Below, piece by piece: positions 33,714-41,869 of a stretch of 64,000 nt of DNA (position 1 is the first letter of the stretch; every line of letters starts with the position of its first letter). The notes beneath the pieces were generated by a model, which was given only the letters and a program-made list of their open reading frames with translations, did not search any database and was not told where the DNA came from. Origin of the DNA: JALZCH01 sp036387315 (GTDB lineage: Bacteria > Acidobacteriota > Blastocatellia > Pyrinomonadales > Pyrinomonadaceae); contig DASVTY010000006.1 of the NCBI GenBank assembly GCA_036387315.1, positions 109,137 to 173,136 of the forward strand, read 5' to 3'. The translations under genes and the position numbers were made by a program.

Positions 33714-34597
33714 TGCTCCCAAATGGTCAGTTAATAATAAATATTCTTCTATTGGCTTCAACCATATTGTTGATTGCATTTTCATTTTCACTAATCTACT
33801 ACCCGACAAAATTCTTTCACATCGCTCACGCTGTCATCATCACTTCCGCCGCTTATCTGGCTTTTCTTTTTGCCAATCAACTTTCGCTTCCTTTAGTCAT
33901 TGCGGTCGGCGCGGCGATTGTAGGGACAGTTTATGTCGGGTTGCTGTGCGAGATTTTTTTTTATCGCCGGATGCGTAAAAGGAATGCTCCGGCGTTGGCT
34001 TATTTAATTGCCTCAATCGGATTGTATATAGTGCTGCAAAATTGCATCTCGCTTTATTTTGGCGACGATACAAAAATCATTAGAACAGGCGAAATAACAA
34101 TAGGCAATGAGATTTTCGGCGCATACATTACCAACATTCAAATCATCACCATCCTTGTTTCCATTGCTTTGTTCATTGCCGTAAATCTTTTTTTGCAATT
34201 AACTTCCATTGGTAAATCAATCAGGGCTGTTTCAAGCAACCTGGAACTCTGCAACATTTACGGCATCAATTCGGACAAAGTTATTTTGATTGCTTTCGGC
34301 ATCGGTTCGGCGTTGGCAGCCGTAGCGGGCATTCTTTCGGCGATGGATACCAATATGACGCCTACTTTCGGTTTTAATCTTTTACTTTACGGCGTTGTGG
34401 CAATGATTATCGGCGGAGTCGGCAGCACGAGAGGTTTGATAGCAGGCGCTTTGCTGGTGGCGACGGCGCAGCATTTGGCGGCTTATTACATTGATACAAA
34501 ATGGATGGATGCGGTTACTTACGTTATTCTGATTCTATTTTTGATTTGGAAACCGCTCGGCTTTAGCGGCAAGCAATTGCGTAAAGTTGAAATCTAA
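33710..34597 (+). CDS. livH: LivH-type permease
   Basis: A 295-aa inner-membrane permease of the branched-chain amino acid transporter family, with about eight hydrophobic segments. The EAA-like region is SSNLELCNIYGINSDKVILIAFGIGSALAAVAGIL, read as GINSDKVILIAFGIGSALAA near residue 180. The first ~40 codons are AT-rich while the rest matches host-like composition, so a recombination join inside the gene is possible. Overlaps the upstream gene by 4 nt. Confidence 0.88.
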   Translation: MMLPNGQLIINILLLASTILLIAFSFSLIYYPTKFFHIAHAVIITSAAYLAFLFANQLSLPLVIAVGAAIVGTVYVGLLCEIFFYRRMRKRNAPALAYLIASIGLYIVLQNCISLYFGDDTKIIRTGEITIGNEIFGAYITNIQIITILVSIALFIAVNLFLQLTSIGKSIRAVSSNLELCNIYGINSDKVILIAFGIGSALAAVAGILSAMDTNMTPTFGFNLLLYGVVAMIIGGVGSTRGLIAGALLVATAQHLAAYYIDTKWMDAVTYVILILFLIWKPLGFSGKQLRKVEI

Positions 34598-34607
34598 AGG
34601 AAAGCTA

Positions 34608-35504
34608 ATGGAGTATCTTTTACACCTGCTCATCCTGATTGCTTTTTACGCTTTGCTCGCGCAGAGCTTGAATCTCTCTGCCGGTTTTACCGGACTAATC
34701 TCTTTGGCTCATGCCGGTTTTTACGGCATCGGCGCTTATACGACCGCAATTCTCTCGACCCAGTTTGGTTTGTCGTTCTGGATAAATCTGCCTCTGGCAA
34801 TGCTCATCGGCGGAGCGATTGCTTTTATTGTTTCGCTCATCGCTTTGCGGACGGTGGAGGATTATTTCATCATCTGCACGCTTGGTATTCAGGTTATTGT
34901 TTTTTCGCTGATGAATAATCTGATGGATGTCACGAGAGGTCCGCTCGGCATTCCCGGCATTCCGGCAATACATTTTTTCGGAATCAATTTGGACGACAAA
35001 ATTTCATTCCTCGCTCTTTCGGTTTTCTTTGTCGCAATCGTCTGGTTTGTCTTGAGAAACGTTTCTCGTTCGGGTTTCGGCAAAACGCTGAGAGCGATTA
35101 GCGAAGACGAAATCTACACGCAGAACATCGGCAAAAACGTCTATCAAGCAAAAATCGTTTCCTTTACTTTGAGCGCGATTCTTGCGGCGATTCCGGGAGC
35201 GTTATACGCGCACTACATAACTTACATTGATCCGACCAGCTTTACCGTCAACGAATCTATTTTCATTCTTTCGATAGTCATCATCGGCGGTTTGGGAAAT
35301 CTGACGGGCAGCTTTTTCGCGGCAGCGTTTTTAGTCTTGCTGCCCGAAGCATTACGTTTTGTTGGGATGCCCAACAACATTGCAGCCAATATGCGCCAGA
35401 TAATTTATGGGATAATTCTTGTTACTGTAATAATGAGTGGCAAAGATGGGCTAAAAGAACTCTTCTTTAAAAATAAATCTGCAAATCTTCTGAAGAGAAG
35501 TTAG
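34608..35504 (+). CDS. livM: LivM-type permease
   Basis: A 298-aa second permease subunit. It has the family start LNLSAGFTGLISLAHAGFYG (about 17-36), multiple membrane helices and the cytoplasmic loop with RAISEDEIYTQNIGKNVYQAKIVSF (split, about 160-185). The ATG at 34608 is preferred: it has AAAGGA 7 bp upstream, while an in-frame start at 34587 would overlap livH. Last gene of the cluster. Confidence 0.88.
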   Translation: MEYLLHLLILIAFYALLAQSLNLSAGFTGLISLAHAGFYGIGAYTTAILSTQFGLSFWINLPLAMLIGGAIAFIVSLIALRTVEDYFIICTLGIQVIVFSLMNNLMDVTRGPLGIPGIPAIHFFGINLDDKISFLALSVFFVAIVWFVLRNVSRSGFGKTLRAISEDEIYTQNIGKNVYQAKIVSFTLSAILAAIPGALYAHYITYIDPTSFTVNESIFILSIVIIGGLGNLTGSFFAAAFLVLLPEALRFVGMPNNIAANMRQIIYGIILVTVIMSGKDGLKELFFKNKSANLLKRS

Positions 35505-35684
35505 AAACCTTTGATATATAGTTGATGACTTTTTTATAAAACAGTTTAGTCTATTAGTTTGCAGCTTCGCTTAACGCTTGCAATCGTTTGATAGCTCCGG
35601 TTAAATAGGATTCTTTGTGAAACGGTTCTAGCCGTTCTGATTTAGGAGTTAAGATTAAATAACTTAAATGTTGTGAAAAGCTAT

Positions 35685-36953
35685 TTAATTAATTAACTCA
35701 ATTTCATTTAGTAACTGATTTTGTGCGTGATTAAGATAGGTTTCGAGTTTCAGGGGAGCGATCCGTGCTGACTCCGGCGTGATATTCAAATAACGCAAAA
35801 AAGTTTTCATCTCATCGTGTCCGGTAATTTTCATTACTTCTGCGTAATTCATTCCTGCATTTATCATCCGCGTCGTAGCTGTGTGCCGCGCATCTCTGAA
35901 ACGAAAATTATCAAGTCCAGCTTCACGTCGCGCAGTATTAAAAGCCGTTTTGATTGACTTGATTCCAAAGACCAAATCTTTCGATCTTTGCGGCGATTGA
36001 TTCCACAAATTTTCAAGCTCATCTTTGATTCTGACAGTGAGAAACGGAACAATTCGCCCTTTTTCTGTTTTTGTAATATCTGGCGTAAGATAAATTACAT
36101 TTTCATCAAAAGAGATATGTTCCCAGCGAAGTTTATAAATTTCTTCCGGTCGCATCGCCGAATCAAGCGCAACGATCAAAACGGCTCGCAAATGTTCGCG
36201 CCGCCCGGTACAAGCGACGAATAGACGGCGTTCCTCGTCAAACGAAAGCACTCGGTCGCGGTTTTCCTCAGCCGCCAAACTTATTAGGCTTTTAACTCGC
36301 GTTGTCGGGTTTTGCAGCATCCAGCCTTCGCGCATCGCAAAATAAAACATCGCTCTTAACAATGCTAATTCACGATTAACCGAAGCAATCTTGCGCGGTC
36401 TTTGTTTCTTGGCTTTCTCAACTATCTTTCTTTCTTTGCCGGTCTCTTCATCTTTAACCTTCTTATAAACATTGATTTCAATTTCCACCGGCGCATTTAG
36501 TCGTTTGCGTTTGAAGGCTTCAATATCCGAAGGCTTGATTGATCGAATCAATTGTGCGCCGAAATAATCTTTCAATACTTTGAGATGTGATCTTTGCGCT
36601 TTATAGGATTTCATTCCGGCAATTTTGCGCCCGTCTTTGGATTCAGCCGCGAAGATTTTTGCCTTTTCGTATTTATCGGCAAGCTGTTTGAAGGTGATTT
36701 TATCGGAAAGTAAAGTTTCTTCGCCGTGCTGCTCAAACTCGCGCCGCATTTCTTCGACAACACGCCCGGCTGTGCGTTTATCTGTTAGCGGTTTGAGTTT
36801 TTCTTTCCATTTGCCGGTTTCGTCGCGGTACTGGAGCCGAGCGTAAAGATTGCCTTTGATTTCTTTCCAATATCGGTTAGGGCGTTTTTTCTTTTCGGTT
36901 GGCTGTTCATTTGCATCGGTCAAAACGTCTTTTGATTTTTGATTTCGGTTCAT
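35685..36953 (-). CDS. Tyrosine recombinase (integrase) of island 1
   Basis: A 422-aa phage-type integrase. It has an N-terminal AP2-like arm-binding part (KEIKGNLYARLQYRDETGKW), an SAM-like core-binding domain (about 105-185) and the catalytic domain. Catalytic marks are Arg in LDSAMRPEEIYKLRW (about 262), Lys in ITKTEKGRIVPF, RFRDARHTATTRM (about 355) and GHDEMKTFLRYL with the nucleophile Tyr (about 385). The last His of the usual HxxR is Arg here. The ORF is uninterrupted. TTTCCTAT direct repeats lie within 35 bp of its start, and att copy B is 174 bp upstream. Confidence 0.92.
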   Translation of the reverse strand: MNRNQKSKDVLTDANEQPTEKKKRPNRYWKEIKGNLYARLQYRDETGKWKEKLKPLTDKRTAGRVVEEMRREFEQHGEETLLSDKITFKQLADKYEKAKIFAAESKDGRKIAGMKSYKAQRSHLKVLKDYFGAQLIRSIKPSDIEAFKRKRLNAPVEIEINVYKKVKDEETGKERKIVEKAKKQRPRKIASVNRELALLRAMFYFAMREGWMLQNPTTRVKSLISLAAEENRDRVLSFDEERRLFVACTGRREHLRAVLIVALDSAMRPEEIYKLRWEHISFDENVIYLTPDITKTEKGRIVPFLTVRIKDELENLWNQSPQRSKDLVFGIKSIKTAFNTARREAGLDNFRFRDARHTATTRMINAGMNYAEVMKITGHDEMKTFLRYLNITPESARIAPLKLETYLNHAQNQLLNEIELIN

Positions 36954-36957
36954 ACTG

Positions 36958-36987
36958 TTTCCTATGGTTTCCTATAAAGTTTCCTAT
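36958..36987. promoter_or_regulatory. Putative integrase arm sites, right end of island 1
   Basis: Three TTTCCTAT direct repeats (36958, 36968, 36980) directly upstream of the integrase start. They are the same octamer as at 11995-12014, at the opposite end of the island. Integrase binding here could also repress its own gene. Confidence 0.6.
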
Positions 36988-37126
36988 CGCTGCGATGATA
37001 ATTTATGTTACAGGGTGAAAACAAGTGATAACAATTGAAACAGAAAAAGCCGATAAATAAAGGATTTTATTGTTTGATATGAAAAGGTGAGAAACTGTGA
37101 TTTATCGTATTTTATGGTACGCCTTT

Positions 37127-37172
37127 GACTACGAATCAAAAGGTCGCACGTTCGAGTCGTGCCGGGTGCATC
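37127..37172. repeat. Attachment site copy B (island 1 / island 2 junction)
   Basis: Exact second copy of the 46-bp tRNA-Arg 3' half. It has no 5' half, so it is not a functional tRNA. It is the shared boundary of the two islands. Confidence 0.93.
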
Positions 37173-37190
37173 AATATTTACAACAACTTA

Positions 37191-37216
37191 GGGCGACTTT
37201 AAAGTCGCCCTTTCCT
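37191..37216 (+). terminator. Palindromic terminator after att copy B
   Basis: Perfect 20-bp palindrome GGGCGACTTTAAAGTCGCCC (37191-37210) followed by TTTCCTTTTT. It has the same position relative to att as the hairpins at copies A and C. Confidence 0.75.
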
Positions 37217-37221
37217 TTTTG

Positions 37222-37240
37222 GTGCGTCATTGGTGCGTCA
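37222..37240. promoter_or_regulatory. Putative integrase arm sites, left end of island 2
   Basis: Two GTGCGTCA direct repeats, spaced 11 bp, 50 bp after the att core. The same 21-bp block occurs at 61960-61980. Confidence 0.6.
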
Positions 37241-37291
37241 ACCACGTCTAATTATCTTTTTGAAACGCATCTCGGCTTTTTTATTGAAATA

Positions 37292-38425
37292 TTAGCCAAA
37301 AAGCATCTGCTCTAATTTTGCAGTTGCCGTCTTTTGCATATTCGGTAAAACGTGGCTGTATGTGTCTAAAGTCATTGTCACGCTTGAATGTCCGAGCCGT
37401 TCGCTGACCACTTTTGGATTCTCGCCAGCCAATAAAAGCAACGTCGCGCAGGTATGCCGAAGATCATACAAACGCAAAAAACCAGGCAATCCTATTTCCT
37501 CTAAAACTCTCTGAAAGTGCCGATTGCGTAAGTTTTCAATATGTACTGGAGTGCCAAACTCTGACGCAAAAACTAAATTGTGATTTTCGTATAATGTGCC
37601 AAGTCTCAAACGCCTTTTGTTCTGTTCAAGCCGATGTGCTTTCAACATTTTGATAAGGCTTGACGATAACGGTACGGTTCGACGGCTTTTCTTTGTTTTT
37701 GTTTTTCCAAAGTACCAGGTTTTCAGGTCATCTGATTTTTTTCGCCGTTTTAAGGAGCGTTGAACGGTTGCTGTCCCCACCTCAAAATCAATGTCAGACT
37801 ATTTCAAAGCCAAATATTCTTCGGGGCGCATACCTGATTCTAAAGCGAAAACTAAAACCAAGCCATTTGGATTATTTTGTGCAACTTCTTGAAATGCTCT
37901 AGCTTGTGCTGGCGAAAGGACGGAGATTTCTTTGCGCGTCCATTTGGGCAACTTGGATTCGCTTGCTGAATTGATTGATAACAAATGCAATCGGACTGCT
38001 TCAGCCAAAGCAGAATGTAAAATCGAGTGACATAAGCGAACCATTCTTGCACCTATACCGCCTGCGGTCATCTGATTGTAAAAATGCTGTACGTCAGCTT
38101 TCCGTAAATCAGTCAATTTAAATTCACCAATTCGTGGCGAAATGCGGTTATCAATAAACCACTTGTAGTTTGCAAATGTTTCTTCTGAAACATTCACTTT
38201 TGCAACTGTGTTCAGCCATTGGTCCAAATAGTTCTTTAATGTTTGTTTGAATGGCTGAACGAAAACGCCTTTGTCCATTTCACTGAGTTTTGCAGTTAAA
38301 AAGATTTGAGCGTCTTTTTTTGTACCTCGGATTTGCTTTGAGAATGAGCTGCGTTTGCCGTCTTTATTGCTTTCGATTCGAATGAGCCAAACGCCCTTTG
38401 ATTTTTCTTTAATCTGTCCTCTCAT
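37292..38425 (-). pseudogene. Tyrosine recombinase of island 2 with in-frame TAG
   Basis: A phage-type integrase of about 377 codons, read as one frame except for a TAG at 37799-37801. The context is RPEEYLALK-stop-SDIDFEVGT, where this family normally has Trp (ALKWSDIDF), so TGG to TAG is the simplest explanation. The N-terminal half has the AP2-like and core-binding domains. The second half has YDLRHTCATLLLLAG and GHSSVTMTLDTYSHVLPN with the catalytic Tyr. The first catalytic Arg (ESGMRPEEY) precedes the stop, so neither piece alone can work. It lies 120 bp from att copy B, reading toward it. Confidence 0.88.
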
Positions 38426-38449
38426 TTTGTATAATCTCCATTAAGATAT

Positions 38450-38530
38450 GAACGCGTTGTCTTGTCTGGAAACTTTCCGACGCGTTCTCGAGTGAAGGCT
38501 TAGAATAATGTTGGCGCATTATCTAAGCCT
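38450..38530 (+). ncRNA. Two-hairpin motif shared by both islands (copy 2)
   Basis: Hairpin 1 is GAACGCGTTG (38450-38459) with CGACGCGTTC (38478-38487). Hairpin 2 is AGGCTTAGAATAAT (38496-38509) with ATTATCTAAGCCT (38518-38530) and loop GTTGGCGC. Compared with 12091-12174, stem pairs change while pairing is kept. It lies 25 bp upstream of the broken integrase's start codon. Confidence 0.45.
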
Positions 38531-38599
38531 TTCGCTTTTATGCGGCAACTGAAACAGCTTTTCGATTGAGTCTGCCTTGTTCGGCAAGACAAGTATTTA

Positions 38600-38907
38600 A
38601 AGCCGCCCAAGACATCTGGCAAAGTATCAAGTCCAGCCGCTACCGCGCGTTCCAGCGTCACTTCCCAAGTTTCAGGCGGAAGCTAAACGGCTGCTCCTAA
38701 AGGTTTACCTTCTGTTTTCAATACTTCTCCGAATAGCATTCCGTATCTAAGAAGTGGCGCAAAATGCGCGGGCGAATGTGCCGCGCGCTCAGTTTCATCG
38801 GGGAAAACATATGCTTGTAGTGGGTCGTTATGGAAAGCTCGTGCGAGAGATTTCGCCGCCGCGTTAAGATTTTCTTGACTTAAGGAAATGATGTTTGTCG
38901 TAGTCAT
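38600..38907 (-). pseudogene. GNAT acetyltransferase fragment with in-frame TAG
   Basis: The first 74 codons (AAKSLARAFHNDPLQAYVFPD...RYGMLFGEVLKTEGKPLGAAV) match the start of a GNAT N-acetyltransferase. A TAG at 38683-38685 follows GAAV, and the same frame continues with LPPETWEVTLERAVAAGLDTL. In relatives GAAV is followed by Trp (GAAVWLPP), so this is again TGG to TAG. Homology ends soon after (near 38604), where the acetyl-CoA-binding half is missing. Dead gene. Confidence 0.8.
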
Positions 38908-39082
38908 ACTTTTGATTTTTTGCTGAAAGAATATGCTCCGCAGCTGGCTGCAATGACTATCTCGGAAAATCAGCTAACAGGATGGGCTGATATACAAACT
39001 TTAATAAGGTGGGTATTTTCGCTGCGCCTTTAACTAATCATTGCATCCTGCGTAAATTACCATTTAACCGCAAAAACGAGGG

Positions 39083-39358
39083 TTATGCTTCGGCAGTCGT
39101 AGGGTCAATAATAGTTTTGACTTCTGAGACTTTATTTGCAGGAAACTCGCCTTGCCGAGCATGTTCGCGCACCATTTCTTCATTTGGTGCAATATACACG
39201 CAATATACTTTGTCATCAGTTACATAACTATGAACCCATTGAACCTGTGAACCCATATTGTTCAATACACCGCACGATTTTTGGGAAATAGCCTGAAGCT
39301 CTGAAGCGGATAATTTACCTGCATCAGGAATTTCACGTTCGATTACATATTTTGGCAT
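39083..39358 (-). CDS. DUF4242 family protein
   Basis: A 91-aa protein: MPKYVIEREIPDAGKLSASEL at the front, WVHSYVTDDKVYCVYIAPNEEMVREHARQ in the middle (cited as HSYVTDDKVYCVYIAPNEE) and PANKVSEVKTIIDPTTAE at the end. This is the pattern of DUF4242 (SCO4226-like, ferredoxin fold, reported to bind nickel in one member). Strong SD (AAGGAGGT) 6 bp before the ATG. It is intact although its neighbours are broken. Confidence 0.85.
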   Translation of the reverse strand: MPKYVIEREIPDAGKLSASELQAISQKSCGVLNNMGSQVQWVHSYVTDDKVYCVYIAPNEEMVREHARQGEFPANKVSEVKTIIDPTTAEA

Positions 39359-39560
39359 TCGAATACCTCCTTTTCAGAATGCAATTTCTTGTCAAACAAA
39401 TAGGAAACTTAAAAAAACGGTGTTGTTATCTGCACATTTTACACCCTTTTGAAATATTGGAAAGCCAAATAAATGCTTATTTACCCCTAATTAATCCCTT
39501 ACTAGGTATTTATTACTAATCGATTTCTGAAAATATCAAAGTGCTGAAAGACTTATTTTC

Positions 39561-39589
39561 AGAAGAATCCCGGATTCCGGGATTCTTCT
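39561..39589. repeat. Perfect 14-bp palindrome pair
   Basis: AGAAGAATCCCGGA-T-TCCGGGATTCTTCT, arms of 14 bp with a single central base. It lies in the gap between the DUF4242 gene and the methyltransferase remnant. No T-tract, so an operator or repeat rather than a standard terminator. Confidence 0.7.
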
Positions 39590-39644
39590 GTCCACTACGT
39601 TTTTTACTTAACAGCTAAAATATTATTAATCTTTTTGAATGTTT

Positions 39645-40660
39645 TTATTTACCCTGTTTGCGGAAAATCCATACAATCTCAGAATTGATTTTACCTTTTA
39701 TTTTAGCTTTGTTCGGGCGATTATGTATTCTTAATCCTACCCCGCAAACATATTCAGCATTTGGCAAATTAGCAATAAAATCGTTAGTCGCGTCACAAAT
39801 CTTATGCACCTGCCCTTCGCTGTAAACATCGGCTAGATTTATCGCCAGAAACCCCTTCGGTTTAAGTGAAGACCAAGATTGTTCTATAACTTTAAATAAG
39901 AATCTTTCAGTCCATGCTTCGAATGTTTTATGCCGCTTCCACGATTGGTTTTCATCTGCTGTATAACGTTCAGTGCGGTAAAAAGGCGGTGAAGTAAATA
40001 CGGTATCAAATCGCTCCTTCGCAAAATCTATGTCCTCCGCATCTGCATTAACCATTACAATCTTTTTACTGCCGCTGTATGTTTTAACTTGTTCGGTGTA
40101 ACCTTCAAACAAATTTTGATTTGGATCACAGCCGAAATATGATTCGGTTTGCGGAGCAGCACAAAAGCCCGCCAACCTGTCACCCCATCCGGCTGAAAAA
40201 TCAAGTACGTCTCTTGATTAGAATAATTCATAAATCGCCTTTGCCGCCGATGGGCGAAACTGTTGAGCGGTATAGTTGCGGAGGGCTAAGGCTGCCGCAG
40301 AACAGCGGAATTTACCTCCTTGTATTTCATTGTCCAAAGAGATTTGAGCCAGCTCTTTCTTAGCTTTTCATTCGTCCATGTTTTATAAGGACTTGGCGCA
40401 CTAATTGAAGAACAATGATTGCGGCTGGTTTGGTGAAAATAGTCGGAAGCTTTGTTACCTACTTTGTTTAATTCAAGATATTTGTTTTCGATTTTCTATC
40501 GATATTCGTGCTTTGTAAAAACTTCTCCGGTTTTCCATAACCTGCGGCAATCGAGATTTTGTAAATCTTGAAAATCCTGAACTGCTTCGGCAAGCGATAA
40601 TTTTCTTAACGGCAAGGGAAGGTCGTATTTTTCGATTGTTGCAGATATTAAATTGAGAAA
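39645..40660 (-). pseudogene. DNA methyltransferase remnant (several lesions)
   Basis: The intact 3' part (39645-40175) carries the catalytic SPPF (TVFTSPPFYRTERYT) and motif LAINLADVYSEGQ of an N4/N6-amino DNA methyltransferase. The same frame upstream gives DVLDFSAGWGDRLAGF, the SAM-binding motif, after a TAA at 40218-40220. Further upstream, a frameshift near 40290 separates this from ALALRNYTAQQFRPSAAKA. In the other frame, a TAG at 40496-40498 interrupts TKHEYR-stop-KIENKYLELNKVGNKASDYF. The start overlaps the end of the neighbouring gene. Clearly decaying. Confidence 0.82.
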
Positions 40661-41451
40661 GACTCTTGACTTAACGTGCGCGATTTAGGACATAAGTAGA
40701 TTGATCCCGGATGAAGTCCATTACTTGTTTTACTTTCATCTCCTTTGCTGCGATATGAGTAACCATTGTCATAAGCATACATAAAATAACCGCTCGCAGA
40801 TGCTGGCGGTTCATCAACCGCAAGAATAAGCCCTTGAGGAACATATCCGATAGCTGTTTGCATATTCAAATATATGCTGTCAATTTCTTCCAGACGCTGT
40901 CGCGGGTTATTTGTCTTTGTAATGTGGAAATGGTGATCAACTCTGTCAACGCCGGCTTTACCGAACAAGGAAATTGAGGGCAGATTAAAGGAAGTCTTTG
41001 CTGTTAAGATAGCTACGCGAGCAGCGCTGACGACTTGTAAAACATGAGGGATTCGATGCATAAATTCCGAGGGCAGGTTTGGTATTGTGCCGCCTCCCTG
41101 CCGCAATCGTTTAATCGTTTCTCCGTCAGGATCAACAATTCCATCAGGCACTTTCCAGCCCTTGGGCTTAATCCCCCACTTTTCTTGAAAGTGATAAATT
41201 GCAGATCTCGTCTTTGGACCGCAAATGCCATCAACAACCAGCTTCTCTGCTGGTCCGCCATCAAGCGGTGAAAACCGATTCAGCGCTTTTTGGATTGTTT
41301 TCACATCGTCCGGCGCATTCTGACAGCGAGGAGGCGCTGCGGCACCGACCGGAAACCTGATGACAACAGAAGAGTCGCCTGTAGAAAGTGCATTAGGCGA
41401 TTGTTTGACGCAGTCGAAAGAAGCCGTTATGGCATTTATTAGCGAACTCAT
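40648..41451 (-). CDS. Peptidoglycan-binding domain protein, C-terminus probably truncated
   Basis: A 267-aa protein. Residues about 48-118 form a PG_binding_1 domain (DVKTIQKALNRFSP...LVVDGICGPKTRSAIYHFQ). The rest includes a His-rich strand (VDRVDHHFHITKT) and GLILAVDEPPASASGYFMYA, then ends abruptly after IYLCPKSRTLSQESFSI. That end abuts the methyltransferase remnant, so a C-terminal catalytic domain may have been lost. No signal peptide seen. A cell-wall or secreted-toxin role is possible. The stop falls within the region of overlapping decay. Confidence 0.65.
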   Translation of the reverse strand: MSSLINAITASFDCVKQSPNALSTGDSSVVIRFPVGAAAPPRCQNAPDDVKTIQKALNRFSPLDGGPAEKLVVDGICGPKTRSAIYHFQEKWGIKPKGWKVPDGIVDPDGETIKRLRQGGGTIPNLPSEFMHRIPHVLQVVSAARVAILTAKTSFNLPSISLFGKAGVDRVDHHFHITKTNNPRQRLEEIDSIYLNMQTAIGYVPQGLILAVDEPPASASGYFMYAYDNGYSYRSKGDESKTSNGLHPGSIYLCPKSRTLSQESFSI

Positions 41452-41869
41452 ATAAGTATCTCTCTTATAAATAATTAACCTTTTTGCTCCGGCAAACTAT
41501 AAAAGAATTTCGATGGCAATGCAATAATCTTCAGACTAATTAAATTAGGTAATTACCTCTTGAAAGTACACGGGGTATATTGGGAAAGTTCTGATGAAAG
41601 GCGGACGCCATTTAGGTGAGCATCTACAGCATAAACATTCAAGCCTGCGTTAATCTGGAAATTAGCTTTAGAGTTCTGTACGGAAGCTACACAAGCTCAG
41701 TATTAGAATTGTTCTTCAAATCTGTTAACTAAACTCGTTCGATTTTGATACTGTTTTATGCCATTTTGCTAAGCTATATCATTGATTCCACTTGATTTTT
41801 ATCGATTATTATGATTTGGCAAAGCTTTTGCCTTACTTTTCATAGTTTTTGCATTCGGAGGAAATTCAA
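41452..41869. other. Intergenic, nothing recognised
   Basis: 418 bp, AT-rich, divergent between two genes. No ORF of note, no repeats seen. A good SD (GGAGGAAAT) precedes the next start. Confidence 0.6.

Larger units (their letters stand above)
11901..37172. mobile_element. Integrative genomic island 1 (about 25.2 kb) at tRNA-Arg
   Basis: The element is bounded by identical 46-bp repeats of the tRNA 3' half (11901-11946 and 37127-37172). Inside are a tyrosine recombinase at the right end, an Xis-like HTH protein, a PrimPol replication protein with iterons, a type I R-M locus, a TAC module and a Liv-type transporter. Direct repeats TTTCCTAT lie just inside both ends (11995-12014 and 36958-36987). 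The features are those of an integrative element able to replicate when excised. The recombinase ORF is intact, so mobility is possible. Confidence 0.85.

Noticed and set aside
37127..37172. Second and third tRNA-Arg genes at 37127 and 62093
   Set aside because: Only the 3' half is present (no acceptor 5' strand or D-arm), so these are attachment sites.
37799..38685. Idea that TAG is read as Trp in this element (two TGG to TAG sites)
   Set aside because: The neighbouring methyltransferase also has TAA and a frameshift, and many genes here end in ordinary TAG. Simple decay explains the data.
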